A model generated the notes under the pieces. It made no database searches. It saw only the letters and a list, made by a program, of their open reading frames with translations, and was not told the DNA's origin. 64,000 nucleotides of DNA from positions 992,001-1,056,000 of the forward strand of contig NW_026960612.1 of the NCBI RefSeq assembly GCF_021018805.1, read 5' to 3'. Source of the stretch: Prinia subflava. Its lineage: Eukaryota > Chordata > Aves > Passeriformes > Cisticolidae. Positions 1-9,853 of this stretch are shown piece by piece. How positions within the stretch are numbered: the stretch's first letter is position 1; each line of letters begins with the position of its first letter. The position numbers and the translations under genes were made by a program.

Positions 1-489
1 TAGAATGTAAATATAGAAGGTAGGATTCTTAGTACATGGGGCTGAATAGACAAGATGGAGGAATTGGGGAGTGGCCCCTGTGCTCCTTGTTCTTGCTCTC
101 GTCCCCCATCTTCTGCTGATTTGGATTTTAGAGATTGGTTTAGAGAAGAAATGACATGTTAGCATAGGTAGTAGACATTGGTAAAATTTTGTAAATAAAA
201 AGTACGTTTTGGAAGGTGGTTGGGTCAGGGGTACTGTACATAAGGTGCGGGGCTCTCTGATCCGCCCCAGTCCTGCCGCGTGTCCTGCTTTGGTGGGGAT
301 GCCTTGCAAAGCTGGGAAAGAACTGATAGATAATTAAGAATAAACAACCTTGATAACACGGACTGGTGGACTCCGCTTGTCGTCTCTGGCTCCGGTGTGA
401 AACACTTAGGGCAAAGAGAAGACAGAAAACCTTATTACCTCGAGGAACAGCAACCCCGAGGAAACTCACAGGGAACAGCAACCCTGAGA
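1..489 (+). mobile_element. E-family LTR copy 1 (E1), left end outside the window
   Basis: This stretch aligns by eye with the complete solo LTR at 30390-31080 and with the partial one at 52801-53148. Shared blocks include the segment around GGCAAGATGGAGGAATTGGG, the AATAAA signal (here 339-344) and the repeated AGCAACCC units near the end. It stops at CCCTGAGA (489), exactly where the 30390 copy stops. The next six bases, GTGGGA, also occur at the matching place in B-family 3' ends, so E1 appears to have inserted into an F provirus. The left terminus is not visible. Confidence 0.8.
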
Positions 490-893
490 GTGGGAAAACC
501 CACACTCCGTGTCAAAATGAACTTGATGGTTTTTCTTGGTATCTTTTTAAACAAAAAAAAGGAGGAGATGATACATGGCCCTGTGGGAATGGTCTCTCCC
601 CCCTCAGGGACCCCTAGAGCTTGTACCATGTAGTTTGACCCTTCCTTCCCTTTCTGACCCCATTGGCCGTGTCCCAAGTTGCTCCTCCCTGACCAGAGCT
701 GAGAAAAGACCCTGTTCCTCTGTGCACGCGCTCTTTCCCTTTGGAGACCACCTGGAATAAACATCTTACTGCAGCTAAGGGTTAGAGCCTCTTTTGGGTC
801 CTTTTTCCTGTCTATGAAATATTCCTCCAGAGCCTGAGAAGGCCTGAGCTAGCTTGGAACTTCGCAGGGATTAAAAAGGAGGATTTATTTTCA
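490..893 (+). mobile_element. F provirus 3' end: internal tail, polypurine tract and LTR
   Basis: This is a diverged relative of the B family. Bases 490-568 match the 3' end of B (9450-9528), including the polypurine tract AAAAAAAAGGAGGAGA. The LTR runs 569-893 (325 bp), begins TGATACATGG and ends TTTATTTTCA. It follows the B LTR block for block, including AATAAA in CACCTGGAATAAACATC, but with many substitutions, so F is older than B. The 5' part of F is off-window or displaced by E1. The missing partner LTR prevents a TSD check. Confidence 0.75.
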
Positions 894-981
894 CACTTGT
901 AAAACAAAAGTACATTCCAATATAAAGAATAAAGAGGATTAAATTAAAATGACAAGTCATCTTCCCAGTATCATTCATTGT
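894..981. other. Short spacer between F and A with the left TSD of A
   Basis: An AT-rich spacer with no recognised feature. The last six bases, CATTGT (976-981), recur right after the 3' LTR of A at 14451-14456. Confidence 0.7.
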
Positions 982-1366
982 TGTAGTAGGAACAGGATAA
1001 CTTAGATCATAAGGCAGAGCTATCCACAGCTGGGCCTCAGACCAGGCCTCAGGCCAGGGCCTACTAGGCCTAGTACGTCCAGCATACGTAGTACCAGATA
1101 AGGTTTTCTGGTACTGGGAATGTGTTAAGGTAGGGGTGCTACTAGCATGGAACAGTTACTGGGAAGACACGGTAGCTACCTTAAACTGCAATAGCTTACA
1201 TACTTCTGTATGTCCACTGCCTATCACAGTGCACCTGCTAACTGTAAACTATTCACTCTGTATAAAACCCGACATCTCGCGGAATAAAGGAGGAGTACGT
1301 GCTTGGAACCATATTGGTGTGGACACACGTCATTCTAGCCCCCGATCTACCAGGGCTCTGCCTTTA
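982..1366 (+). repeat. 5' LTR of provirus A
   Basis: Starts TGTAGTAGG and ends GCCTTTA. TATAAAA lies at 1261-1267 and AATAAA at 1283-1288. It is the same length as the 3' LTR at 14066-14450. GGCCTCAG-like direct repeats occupy U3. Confidence 0.92.
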
Positions 1367-1368
1367 TA

Positions 1369-1386
1369 TGGCACCCGAACAGGGAC
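1369..1386 (+). promoter_or_regulatory. Primer-binding site of A, tRNA-Lys3 type
   Basis: TGGCACCCGAACAGGGAC differs at one base from the well-known tRNA-Lys3 primer site. It lies two bases after the LTR, which supports K-group membership. Confidence 0.85.
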
Positions 1387-1760
1387 GGAGCCTGGTCAAT
1401 ACGGCTTAGACGCTGTCTGTTCAAGACTCAGATATTGTCCGCCAGGCTTAGATGCTGTAAGCGAGACTTATTTACCGTCCACCAGGCTTCAATGCTGTAA
1501 GTGAGACGTATTAGCCGTTGCTGAGCTTAGATGCTGTAAGCAAGACTTAAATGTTGAAGACCTCGTTTGATTTAGGACGTGTGTTTGTGTCGCTTGCGGA
1601 CCACAGTCCTTAATACTCGGGGCAGATCGGGGAGCGTCTGTCGATTGGATTGTTTAGAAGGGCTACAGTGCCACCTACTGTCAGCAGAGAGAAGGTAAGC
1701 GCGGCAGACGCGGAGGGATTCAATTATGGACCGGTACCTTTTGGCTGCCATGCAGCTTTT
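1387..1760 (+). other. Leader of A, splice donor and dead gag start
   Basis: The leader has tandem imperfect repeats built on 'GCTTAGATGCTGTAAG' (about 1400-1550), matched by shorter repeats in the C leader. A splice-donor-like AAGGTAAGC (GT at 1695-1696) sits just ahead of the gag start, as in C (GT at 57278-57279). At the position aligned with the C gag ATG, A has AGG (1714-1716). B interrupts gag at 1760; GCTTTT (1755-1760) is the duplicated target. Confidence 0.75.
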
Positions 1761-2079
1761 TGTTACATTTCCCTGGGGAAATGGTTTCTTCCCCCTCAGG
1801 GACCCCTGGAACTCCTGTCATGTAGTCTGACCCTTCCTTCCCCTTCTGACCCCATTGGCTGTGTGCCAGCTTGCCCCTCCCTCAGAAACCCTGAGAAAAG
1901 ACCCCTGTCCCCCGGGATCGTCCTCTCTCCTAGGACACCAACCTGGAATAAAGATCTGCAGAAAAGGGTGAGAGCCTCTTTTGAATCCTTATCCTGTCTC
2001 TCTTGATATAATCCTCCTAGGCCTGAGAAGGACTGAGCTAGCTTAGACCCTTGAGGGGAATAAGGAGGGTTATTTATCA
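1761..2079 (+). repeat. 5' LTR of provirus B
   Basis: Begins TGTTACATTTCCC and ends TTTATCA. AATAAA is at 1947-1952. Same length as the 3' LTR. Confidence 0.93.
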
Positions 2080-2081
2080 AT

Positions 2082-2099
2082 TGGCCCCCAACCTGGGTT
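2082..2099 (+). promoter_or_regulatory. Primer-binding site of B, tRNA-Lys1,2-like
   Basis: TGGCCCCCAACCTGGGTT, two bases after the LTR, resembles the tRNA-Lys1,2 primer site of several betaretroviruses with a few mismatches. The assignment is by resemblance only. Confidence 0.6.
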
Positions 2100-2707
2100 T
2101 AAATATAGAAACCCATGCGGAGCTGGAGACCTTTCAGGGTCTTAGAAGCTTTTTGGGAAGTTCAATTACCCTAGCCACTTTGGCCACATGCTGTTGCTAT
2201 AGGTGGGTAGGGATAAGCTCGTAGCTTGTGAGTTGCCCAGTCACGAGTGAGCTAAAGACAGGACCTTCAGTTGCTCCTGACTCAGCATATGCTACCACGG
2301 ACCAGGTAAAGACCTCCGTTTGACTGGTACCGCAAACTGGGAGGGCGTAATTTTACCTTTGCAAGTAGCAGCGGGTGATTTTAGGACCCAGCGGCTGGGA
2401 TTTTTTTTTCTTTTTTTTTTTTTTCTTTCGTTTCCGATTGCCGCAGCCCATGGGCCCGTGGAGCGGCTCCGCATAGGAAGCCCTGCTTTTCGGGGAAACC
2501 CCGGCCCGGGCAGATATCCCATCGGCCAAGCAAGGCTGCGGGGACCCCCCCGGTGCCACCGGGGCTGGAGAAACGGCCCGAATATGCGACAGCAGCCCCC
2601 GAGTTTTCCCCGCCTGTTCTCTCTCGTTATAGGAGACACAGGGAGTACAGCTGACTGAAGCAACTGGAGGGTGGATTTGAGCAAATAGCTTTCAGTAATA
2701 TCGAATC
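2100..2707 (+). other. Leader of provirus B
   Basis: An untranslated leader between primer site and gag. It contains a T-rich run (2400-2428) followed by a GC-rich, palindrome-rich stretch (2440-2620) that may hold the packaging region. I see no convincing ORF. Confidence 0.55.
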
Positions 2708-4470
2708 ATGGGCATACAGCTATCGGCTCCTCAAAAGAGTGCATTAAAAGAACTCCAGGACCTTTTAATTAACGTTAAAATTTCCAAAAGGCTGCAAAAA
2801 AAAATTTGTTCGCTGGTTAGAACATGAATTTACTGAAGCTGAATTGTTACAGATCGATACTGTTTCCTTTTGGGACCACGTGGGTACTGTGATCACAGAT
2901 AAAGTCCAAAATAATGATCACGCCGTTTCTGTATTTATCCCAATATTTTTGCAAGCTTGTAAACATCTTCTAGAGTTAAGCAAACCCAGCCAGGAGCAAA
3001 AACCTCCCCCAAGTCCTCCTCTCTCCGATGCACCTTTATATCCGGGTTTACCTTTGTCCCGGGATCCTTTTAACAAAGCCAGTTTCTCTCCGACTGATCT
3101 CGGTGGGGGGGGCAGCGGCGGTCCGGGGCCCCTGCCAGGCTGCAGAGCCCCTGGGGGTCCCTCTCCACGTGGCTGATAACAATGGCGGCTGCCATGTGCT
3201 CCGAGCTTCCTCCCACAACCACTTCTCCCCCCTACCCCCTCCCCCTGCCCCCGCCCCCACCCCATACCCCTGTGCCAACCCCTGCTGGCCTCCGGCAGCC
3301 CCACCCCACCCCTCCTCCCCCTGCCTCCCCCCTGGCTGTTGCGGCGGCACGGAGAGGGCCGGCCCCCCCTCCCTGCACAGCCACGGCGGGGGGTAAGATT
3401 GCCACACGGCGGGGGGAGGGGGACAGCCTGGGTTGCCGAGCCAGCACGGACAGAGCATGCCCCCCCCCCCCCTTCCCAAACCACAAGGGACTGCAAACGC
3501 GGTAACTTCAGTGTCCCCGGGCACAGGGATACCAGCAGCAGTTCCCAGTCCCTCGGCACATGCAGATGAACACATTTTCTCTGTTGCTCCTGTTACATAT
3601 GTAGGTAGAAGGCAAGGTTCTAGGCAATACCAGCCACTCTCCTACCAAGACAAGAAAGAGCTGTGCAAGTTACAGCGTGAGTTTGGGAGGGACACTCCCA
3701 TCTTTAAAGGGATGTTTAGAGCCACATTTGATTCTAATGAAATGGTTCCTAGTGATATTAAAGACTTATTCAGATGTCTGTTATCTCCCTCAGAGTATGA
3801 TCTGTGGGACAATATGTGGAAAAGGGCTTTAAGAACAATTTTACAGGAGATTCAGCAAAACCCTAACATGGCTAAGGACACTGAGAATATTGATATTACA
3901 TTTGAACATCTGTGTGGTGAAGGTGCCTGGGCTTGCCCCGAAAAACAAATCCGAGTGTTATCCAAACCAATTTTACTTAGGATTAGCAATGTTGCAGAGA
4001 AAATGTTTTATCAGCTACCATCAAGGGAAGGGAAAGGAAGTTATGTCAATGTTAAACAATTTGCTACGGAGAATTTCTTACAGTTTGTTGATCATCTGAG
4101 GACACAGGTGGAACACCAAATACCAGATCCCGTGGTGCAGGCAGAGCTGATCAAAGAGATGGCTCAAAGAAATGCTAATGAGACCTGTCGTAGAATTATC
4201 CTCAGTCTCCCCTTGGACCCTCCACCTACTCTGTCCCAGATGATAGAAGCTTGTTCCAGACGGGCAGAAATGTTCTGCACATCTGAAAGACATCCTGGAA
4301 CAACACACCCACAGCATACAGCCCCTGCAGGACCACACCCCAGCAGGCAACAGATGCCACCAGACCAGCTGCAGCGCATCATCTGCCTCCGCTGCAGGAA
4401 ACCAGGACACTTCGCCAGATCCTGCCCCCAGACCCAGGAGCAGAAGAAATTCCACAAACAAAAAAACTGA
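2708..4470 (+). pseudogene. gag: gag of provirus B, frame-disrupted
   Basis: The start at 2708 encodes Met-Gly, as expected for a myristoylated matrix. The matrix frame breaks at an A homopolymer (about 2797-2807) and continues in the frame of 2844-3173, which ends at a TGA (3174-3176) after a proline-rich segment containing PLYP. Capsid and nucleocapsid are open in another frame (3433-4470). This part shows a major-homology-like segment around 4020-4110 and one CX2CX4HX4C zinc knuckle (residues CLRCRKPGHFARSC). The linker 3200-3480 is extremely proline/GC rich with a C run at 3460-3472. At least two frame breaks make it non-functional as one chain. Confidence 0.85.
4461..4467 (+). promoter_or_regulatory. 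gag-pro -1 frameshift heptamer of B
   Basis: AAAAAAC is phased A-AAA-AAC in the gag frame and is followed at once by the gag stop TGA (4468-4470). This is a canonical X-XXY-YYZ slippery site. Confidence 0.75.
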
Positions 4471-5331
4471 ATTTACAGCGCGTGCCCGCTGTTGACACTA
4501 CAACGCGCAAAGATATAAATATAGCGGGACTCACATTGGCAAAAGCTTCTCTCTTAAAGAAAAAGGGGGGGAAAGCAGGTCACGGGGTGCGGAGGTGCAG
4601 AAAAATGTAAATGTTAAATGCTCAACTAACAAGGTTTGGCAGCCACTTGGCCGTTTTAGACTTGTAACTACCAAAAGTTTCCATTTCAGATCTACTGAGT
4701 GGATGGTTATAACAGTTGACCTAACATCTCACAGGACCTGACGGTTTACCACATGGGATTGGACAGTGAGTATTTTGTTATTGGGGACAAGGCACACACA
4801 CCCTTGGAAATTGAGATAGCTCCCATGACCATTAAGGGAAAAATAATAGGCCTCATGTTGTTGGCTCGTTGTATGCACCCACCCTTTTATCTGGTAGCGG
4901 GGCAAATTCTTGCCCAAGCCATACCGGTTCCAGCAGAGATCACAGCAGACGATAAATCACCAGAGTTCTACTGGACAGAGGTGGTGGGGGAACCTAAACC
5001 CTCTATGATGTGCAACATTATTTGTGGACAAGAGCGCCTCCTAGTGGCATAAGTGCTCGACACGGGAGCTGACATTACCGTACTGCCACAAAGCATGTGG
5101 CCTTCAAACTGGGAATTACAGCCAGTGGCAGGCAAACTTCAGGGCATAGGAGGAATCACAATGGCAAGGATTTCGAAAAACCTGGTGCAAATTGAGGGAC
5201 CTGATGGAAAGGTGGCGAATGTCCGTCCTTTCGTAGCAGATTATAAGGCCCCACTGTGGGGGAGGGACACCATGTCTCAGTGGGGAGTCCAATTGGTCAT
5301 TCCTAAAACACCCCAGGATTTTTGCAAGTAG
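4471..5331 (+). pseudogene. pro: dUTPase-like and protease region of B, disrupted
   Basis: After the frameshift site the pro frame stays open only to TAA at 4608-4610. The dUTPase-like segment then reads in another frame (4753-5049) and ends at TAA 5050-5052. The protease follows in that frame, with the aspartic-protease motif DTGAD at about 5059-5073 and a second-half motif LWGRD near 5255. Order and content match the open dUTPase-protease frame of C (to 60273). The dUTPase part seems to have lost its conserved motifs, so it was probably inactive before the stop arose. Expression would have been as a Gag-Pro fusion. Confidence 0.75.
5316..5322 (+). promoter_or_regulatory. pro-pol -1 frameshift heptamer of B
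   Basis: GGATTTT is phased G-GAT-TTT in the pro frame, nine bases before the pro stop. It resembles the GGATTTA site of mouse mammary tumour virus pro-pol. Confidence 0.65.
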
Positions 5332-8034
5332 CCACCGTGGAGCGCCCTACCCAGAAGTTAAAGTGGTTGGAAAACACCCCCAGATGGGTAGCACAGTGGC
5401 CTTTGAGTAAAGAAAAGCTCAAGGCGCTGGAAAAACTCATGGAAGAGCAATTGGCTCAGGGACATTGTGAAGACAACAAGCCCCTGGAATTTCCCGATCT
5501 TTGTGATAAAGAAACCGGGGAAGGACAAGTGGAGGTTGCTCCATGATCTACGAGAAATTAATAAAATAGTAGAAGACATGGGACCCCTCCAACCAGGGAT
5601 GCCCACTCCAACAATGCTCCCCCGAGATTGGAAATTGGCTGTCTTAGACATCAAGGACTGTTTTTTCCAAATTCCATTGCACCCTGAAGATGCCCCTAGG
5701 TTTGCCTTCTCAGTTCCCATTGTCAATAGACAGGCCCCAATGAAGCGTTATCACTGGAGGGTCCTTCCCCAGGGTCTCAAATCGAGTCCTTTCATATGCC
5801 AACAATATGTAGCCTCATTGCTGTCTCCAATACGCGCACAGAGAAAAGAAGCCATCATCCTTCACTACATGGATGATGTGCTAGTGTGTGGCCCCAATGA
5901 CTCTATACTCCAACACACGCTTGACCTAGTGGTTAAAGTGTTAACCTCTGCTGGATTTCAATTACAGGAGGACAAGGTTCAAAGGATGCCACCTTGGAAG
6001 TACCTGGGCTTGCAAATCAGTGCAAGGACTGTTCCACAGAGCTTAGAAATTGGTTGCAATCCAAAAACTCTAGCAGATCTCCACTCCCTGTGTGGGTCTT
6101 TGAATTGGGTAAGACCCTGGCTAGGCCTCACAAATCAAGATCTAGAACCCCTCTTCAATTTATTGAAGGGGGAGAAGGAGCTGATGTCTCCCAGGGAGCT
6201 GACCCCAGAGGCGAAGACAGCAATCGAAAAGGTACAAAAAGCCTTGTCAGAGCGACAGGCTCACCGGTGTGAGCCAAAGGTGCCTTTCCAGTTCATTGTT
6301 CTAGGAAAACTGCCACACCTGCATGGTTTGATCTTTCAATGGATCGAGGAAGAGAGAGATTCACTCTTGATAATAGAGTGGGTTTTCCTCTCCCACCAAA
6401 GATCCAAGACCATCACAGAGCCACAGGAGCTGATAGCGCAGCTGATTCGGAAGGCCAGGGTAAGATTGTGTGAATTGGCGGGTTGTGACTTTGCATGCAT
6501 TCACCTCCCGGTCAGACTTTCAGAGGAGGGAAAGAACTCTCCTGAGAGACTGACCAAAGAGATGTTTGAGCATTTGCTGCAGAGTAATGCCAGTCTCCAA
6601 TTATCTCTGGACAGCTACAGGGGACAAATATCAGTCCATGCCCAGTCCCACAAGTTGTTCAATGAGGAATTCCACCTCATTCCTCATGAGAAAAGGAGTC
6701 GGAGACCACTCAAAGCTCTCACAGTCTTCACAGACGCATCGGGGGCTTCCAACAAGTCGGTGATGACTTGGAGGAACCCACAGACTCAGCATTGGGAAGC
6801 TGATGTCTAGTTTGTGGAGGGATCCCCCCAAGTGGCTGAACTGGCCGCAGTGGTAAGAGCTTTTGAGAAGTTCTCAGAACCAATCAATTTGGTAACTGAC
6901 TCTGCCTATGTGGCGGGAGTAGTGTCCAGAGAGGAGCAGGCTGTGCTCAAAGAAATAGAGAATGAACATCTCTTCAGGTTGCTTTCAAAGCTAATCTATT
7001 TGGTCTCTCATCGACAGCACCCGTTTTACGTGATGCATGTGAGGTCACACACTGATTTGCCAGGTGAGATCGCAGAGGGGAATCGCCAGGCAGACTCCCT
7101 TGCTGCACCAGTTGAAAAGGCACATCTCCCTGATGTCTTCCAGCAGGCAAAACTGAGTCACCAAAATTACCATCAAAATGTGCCAGCCCTGATCCGACAA
7201 TTCCAGCTAACACGGAGCCAGGCTCGAGCCATTGTAGGTACCTGTCCCAACTGCCAGCTCCAGGTCATGCCATCGATGGGCATGGGGGTTAACCCCAGGG
7301 GCCTGGGCAGCTGTGAGGTATGGCAAACAGACATCACACACATTCCTAGTTTTGGTCGCCTCAAATATGTTCATGTGAGCATTGACACATATTCAGGTGC
7401 AGTGTATGCCTCTGCCCACGCAGGAGAAAAATCCATACATGCCAAGCAGCACCTAGTGCAAGCCTTTGCAGTGTTGGGAATTCCAAAAACAATCAAAACT
7501 GATAACGGCCCAGGGTATGTGTCCAAGGAGTTCCTAGAATTAGTCCAGCAGTGGGGAGTGGAGCATAAAACTGGCATCCCTCACTCCCCCACAGGTCAAG
7601 CTGTGATCGAGCGTGCACACCAGACACTCAAACAGGTTCTGGCTAGGCAGAACTCCTCGGCTTCGTGGATGACACCACAGCAGAAGCTCTGCAAAGCCAT
7701 GTTCACCATCAATTTTCTGAACTGTTCATTTGAAAACATGAGTCCACCTGTGGTACGTCATTTTAATAGTGGTAATCAGTTTAAATTGTCTCAGCGTCCA
7801 CTGCTTTTGATTAGGGATCCAGAAACTTGGGAAACCAGAGGTCCCTATGAGCTGGTGACCTGGGGTCGTGGCTATGCATGTGTGGCTACTCCCTCAGGCC
7901 CTCGGTGGATTCCCCAGAAGTGGGTGAAACCTTTTGTCCCCAAAAATCCAGCTCCAGCAGAAGGGGATGAGAAGCAAGTGACTGATGCTTCGAAGAGAAG
8001 ACACCGCCGGATGGAAGAGAAAGAACCTCCCTAG
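5322..8034 (+). pseudogene. pol: pol of provirus B (RT, RNase H, integrase), two lesions
   Basis: The polymerase opens in the -1 frame, changes frame once near 5467-5480 (single-base-type indel), and meets TAG at 6808-6810. Outside these lesions it is well kept. RT shows LPQG and the catalytic YMDD (about 5866-5877). RNase H has FTDASG near 6730, the glutamate after the TAG, and TDSAYV near 6897. Integrase has the His-Cys zinc site (HQNYH and CPNC, 7160-7250) and the D, D, E residues in WQTDITH, KTDNGPG and VIERAH (7320-7620). Length and order fit betaretroviral pol. The sequence is close to the intact pol of C. Confidence 0.88.
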
Positions 8035-8131
8035 AGGTGGATTCCTTCTGGCAGAAACAGGAACCTTTTTAACATGTTTTAAAAATGTTTATTTTTCCCT
8101 TCTAGAGAAAACCTACCTCCCACTCAACCCT

Positions 8132-9487
8132 ATGATGAACCCCATCCAAGTTGTCATCCTGCTAATGCTGAACAGTCTGGCAGCTGCATGGATCATCCCT
8201 CAACCACGTCAGAACGTCTGGGTAACCCTGGCACAGACACTTCAGCAGGAAAACATATGTTTGTCCACTGCAGCAGCTAAGAATCCTATGTCTACCTGTC
8301 TGGTAGGAATTCCTTTGCAGGCTGGAGAATTTCCAGCAGGCTTGGACAAATACAAGTCCAACGAAATTCCAGAGGCACACACCCCACAACCACACAAAGA
8401 TCATAAAAAGCAAGGTGTGTTCGCCATGAACCCCTTAGCGGAATGGGTGCAGGGTTTGCCCAGGGTAGCTCATGAACCCCAGGAGTTGGAACTATTGGGT
8501 TCCTCCCCTGCCACATACTGCATCCAGTTCTCTATCATCCCAATACCCCCTAACACTGACGAGTACCACCTTATAAGGCAGTTCCAGGGAGAATTTACTG
8601 CAAAGAGGTGGTGCCATAATATAAGCCACATTGCACCAGACAACCCATCTCACTCCAAACCCAGAAGCCTCCCTAGAGGGTTGTTCTTGGTTTGTGGGGA
8701 TCGGGCATGGGCAGGAATTCCATCTTGGCTTTTAAGAGGGCCATGTACCATAGGGCGATTGTCCGTGTTGACACCCAACCAAACTTTAATTCATGAATGG
8801 ACACACAAAAACAAATCGGCTGACAAAATTCAAAAAAGGAGTGCTGACAATTTGGACCCAAATTGTAATTCAGACATTTTTCATTGGGCAAAATCAAAAA
8901 GAGTTGCTGTATCCCTGTTTCTTCCGTGGGTAGCAGCAGCCAAAGCTCTAGGTGAATTGGGCCACCTAGAGTGCTGGGTGGTCAAGCAAGCTAATTTAAC
9001 ATCCATCGCCATCAGCTCCCTCCTAGAAGACGAGGAGATTACCAGACAGGCCACCATCCAGAACCGTGCCGCTATCGATTATCTTTTGCTATTGCATGGA
9101 CATGAATGCCAGGAATTTGAAGGACTCTGTTGCATGAATCTGTCCTCAAAGGCTCCAAACATCCATGCTGCCCTCCGAAGCATGAACAACATGATCGGAC
9201 AAGTGAAGCAAGAATCAGAAGATTGGATCAAGGAACTGTTCAAGGGCTGGGGATTCACTGGGTGGTGGACTTCTGTAGTCAAAACAATTTTGTTACTTTT
9301 TGTTATCCTTTTCCTTGTAACCATAGCATTCGGGATCCTACGCTGTTTGATTTTCAAGGCTATTAATGGCCTCATATCTTCTACCTCAGAAGTCAACCAT
9401 ATAGAGTTGGCAAATCTAAAGCGATCTGATTTCCCTAGCAACCATAAGTGGTGGGAAAACCCACACTCCGTGTCAAACAGAATTTGA
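8132..9487 (+). CDS. env: env of provirus B, apparently complete
   Basis: From ATG 8132 the frame runs 451 codons without interruption. The open frame starts at 7985, overlapping the end of pol. Visible parts in order: an N-terminal hydrophobic signal-like segment; a surface subunit; a basic cleavage-like IQKRS (about 8830); a hydrophobic fusion segment lying between two cysteines rather than at the new N-terminus (8865-8975); heptad-rich ectodomain; a CX6CC disulfide motif (9107-9133); a transmembrane stretch (about 9280-9355) and a short tail. The cysteine-flanked fusion peptide is an alpharetrovirus-type trait, while pol is beta-like. Whether the protein is made is unknown. Confidence 0.82.
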   Translation: MMNPIQVVILLMLNSLAAAWIIPQPRQNVWVTLAQTLQQENICLSTAAAKNPMSTCLVGIPLQAGEFPAGLDKYKSNEIPEAHTPQPHKDHKKQGVFAMNPLAEWVQGLPRVAHEPQELELLGSSPATYCIQFSIIPIPPNTDEYHLIRQFQGEFTAKRWCHNISHIAPDNPSHSKPRSLPRGLFLVCGDRAWAGIPSWLLRGPCTIGRLSVLTPNQTLIHEWTHKNKSADKIQKRSADNLDPNCNSDIFHWAKSKRVAVSLFLPWVAAAKALGELGHLECWVVKQANLTSIAISSLLEDEEITRQATIQNRAAIDYLLLLHGHECQEFEGLCCMNLSSKAPNIHAALRSMNNMIGQVKQESEDWIKELFKGWGFTGWWTSVVKTILLLFVILFLVTIAFGILRCLIFKAINGLISSTSEVNHIELANLKRSDFPSNHKWWENPHSVSNRI

Positions 9488-9513
9488 GAATTTCTCTCTG
9501 TATCTTTTTAAAC

Positions 9514-9528
9514 AAAAAAAGGAGGAGA
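9514..9528 (+). promoter_or_regulatory. Polypurine tract of B
   Basis: AAAAAAAGGAGGAGA directly abuts the 3' LTR and would prime plus-strand DNA synthesis. Confidence 0.85.
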
Positions 9529-9847
9529 TGTTACATTCCCCTGGGGAAATGGTTTCTTCCCCCTCAGGGACCCCTGGAACTCCTGTCATGTAGTCTGACC
9601 CTTCCTTCCCCTTCTGACCCCATTGGCTGTGTGCCAGCTTGCCCCTCCCTCAGAAACCCTGGGAAAAGACCCCTGTCCCCCGGGATCGTCCTCTCTCCTG
9701 GGACACCAACCTGGAATAAAGATCTGCAGAAAAGGGTGAGAGCCTCTTTTGAATCCTTATCCTGTCTCTCTTGATATAATCCTCCTAGGCCTGAGAAGGA
9801 CTGAGCTAGCTTAGACCCTTGAGGGGAATAAGGAGGGTAATTTATCA
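9529..9847 (+). repeat. 3' LTR of provirus B
   Basis: 319 bp, pairs with 1761-2079. Followed by the duplicated target GCTTTT (9848-9853). Confidence 0.93.
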
Positions 9848-9853
9848 GCTTTT

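Larger units (their letters stand above)
1761..9847 (+). mobile_element. Provirus B: betaretrovirus-like ERV nested in the gag of A
   Basis: An 8,087-bp provirus with identical-length LTRs (1761-2079 and 9529-9847, 319 bp each, four mismatches seen, about 1.3%). TSD GCTTTT is at 1755-1760 and 9848-9853. Bridging the duplication recovers the gag order seen in provirus C, which shows that B inserted into A. The gene order is gag-pro-pol-env. Gag, pro and pol carry a handful of indels or stops. Env is open. The lower LTR divergence fits its insertion after A, although the mutation counts are too small to date it. Confidence 0.95.

Noticed and set aside
2918..3575. Minus-strand open frames of 175 and 213 codons
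   Set aside because: Gly/Arg-rich shadows of the proline-rich, GC-rich gag linker of B; no domain and no context.
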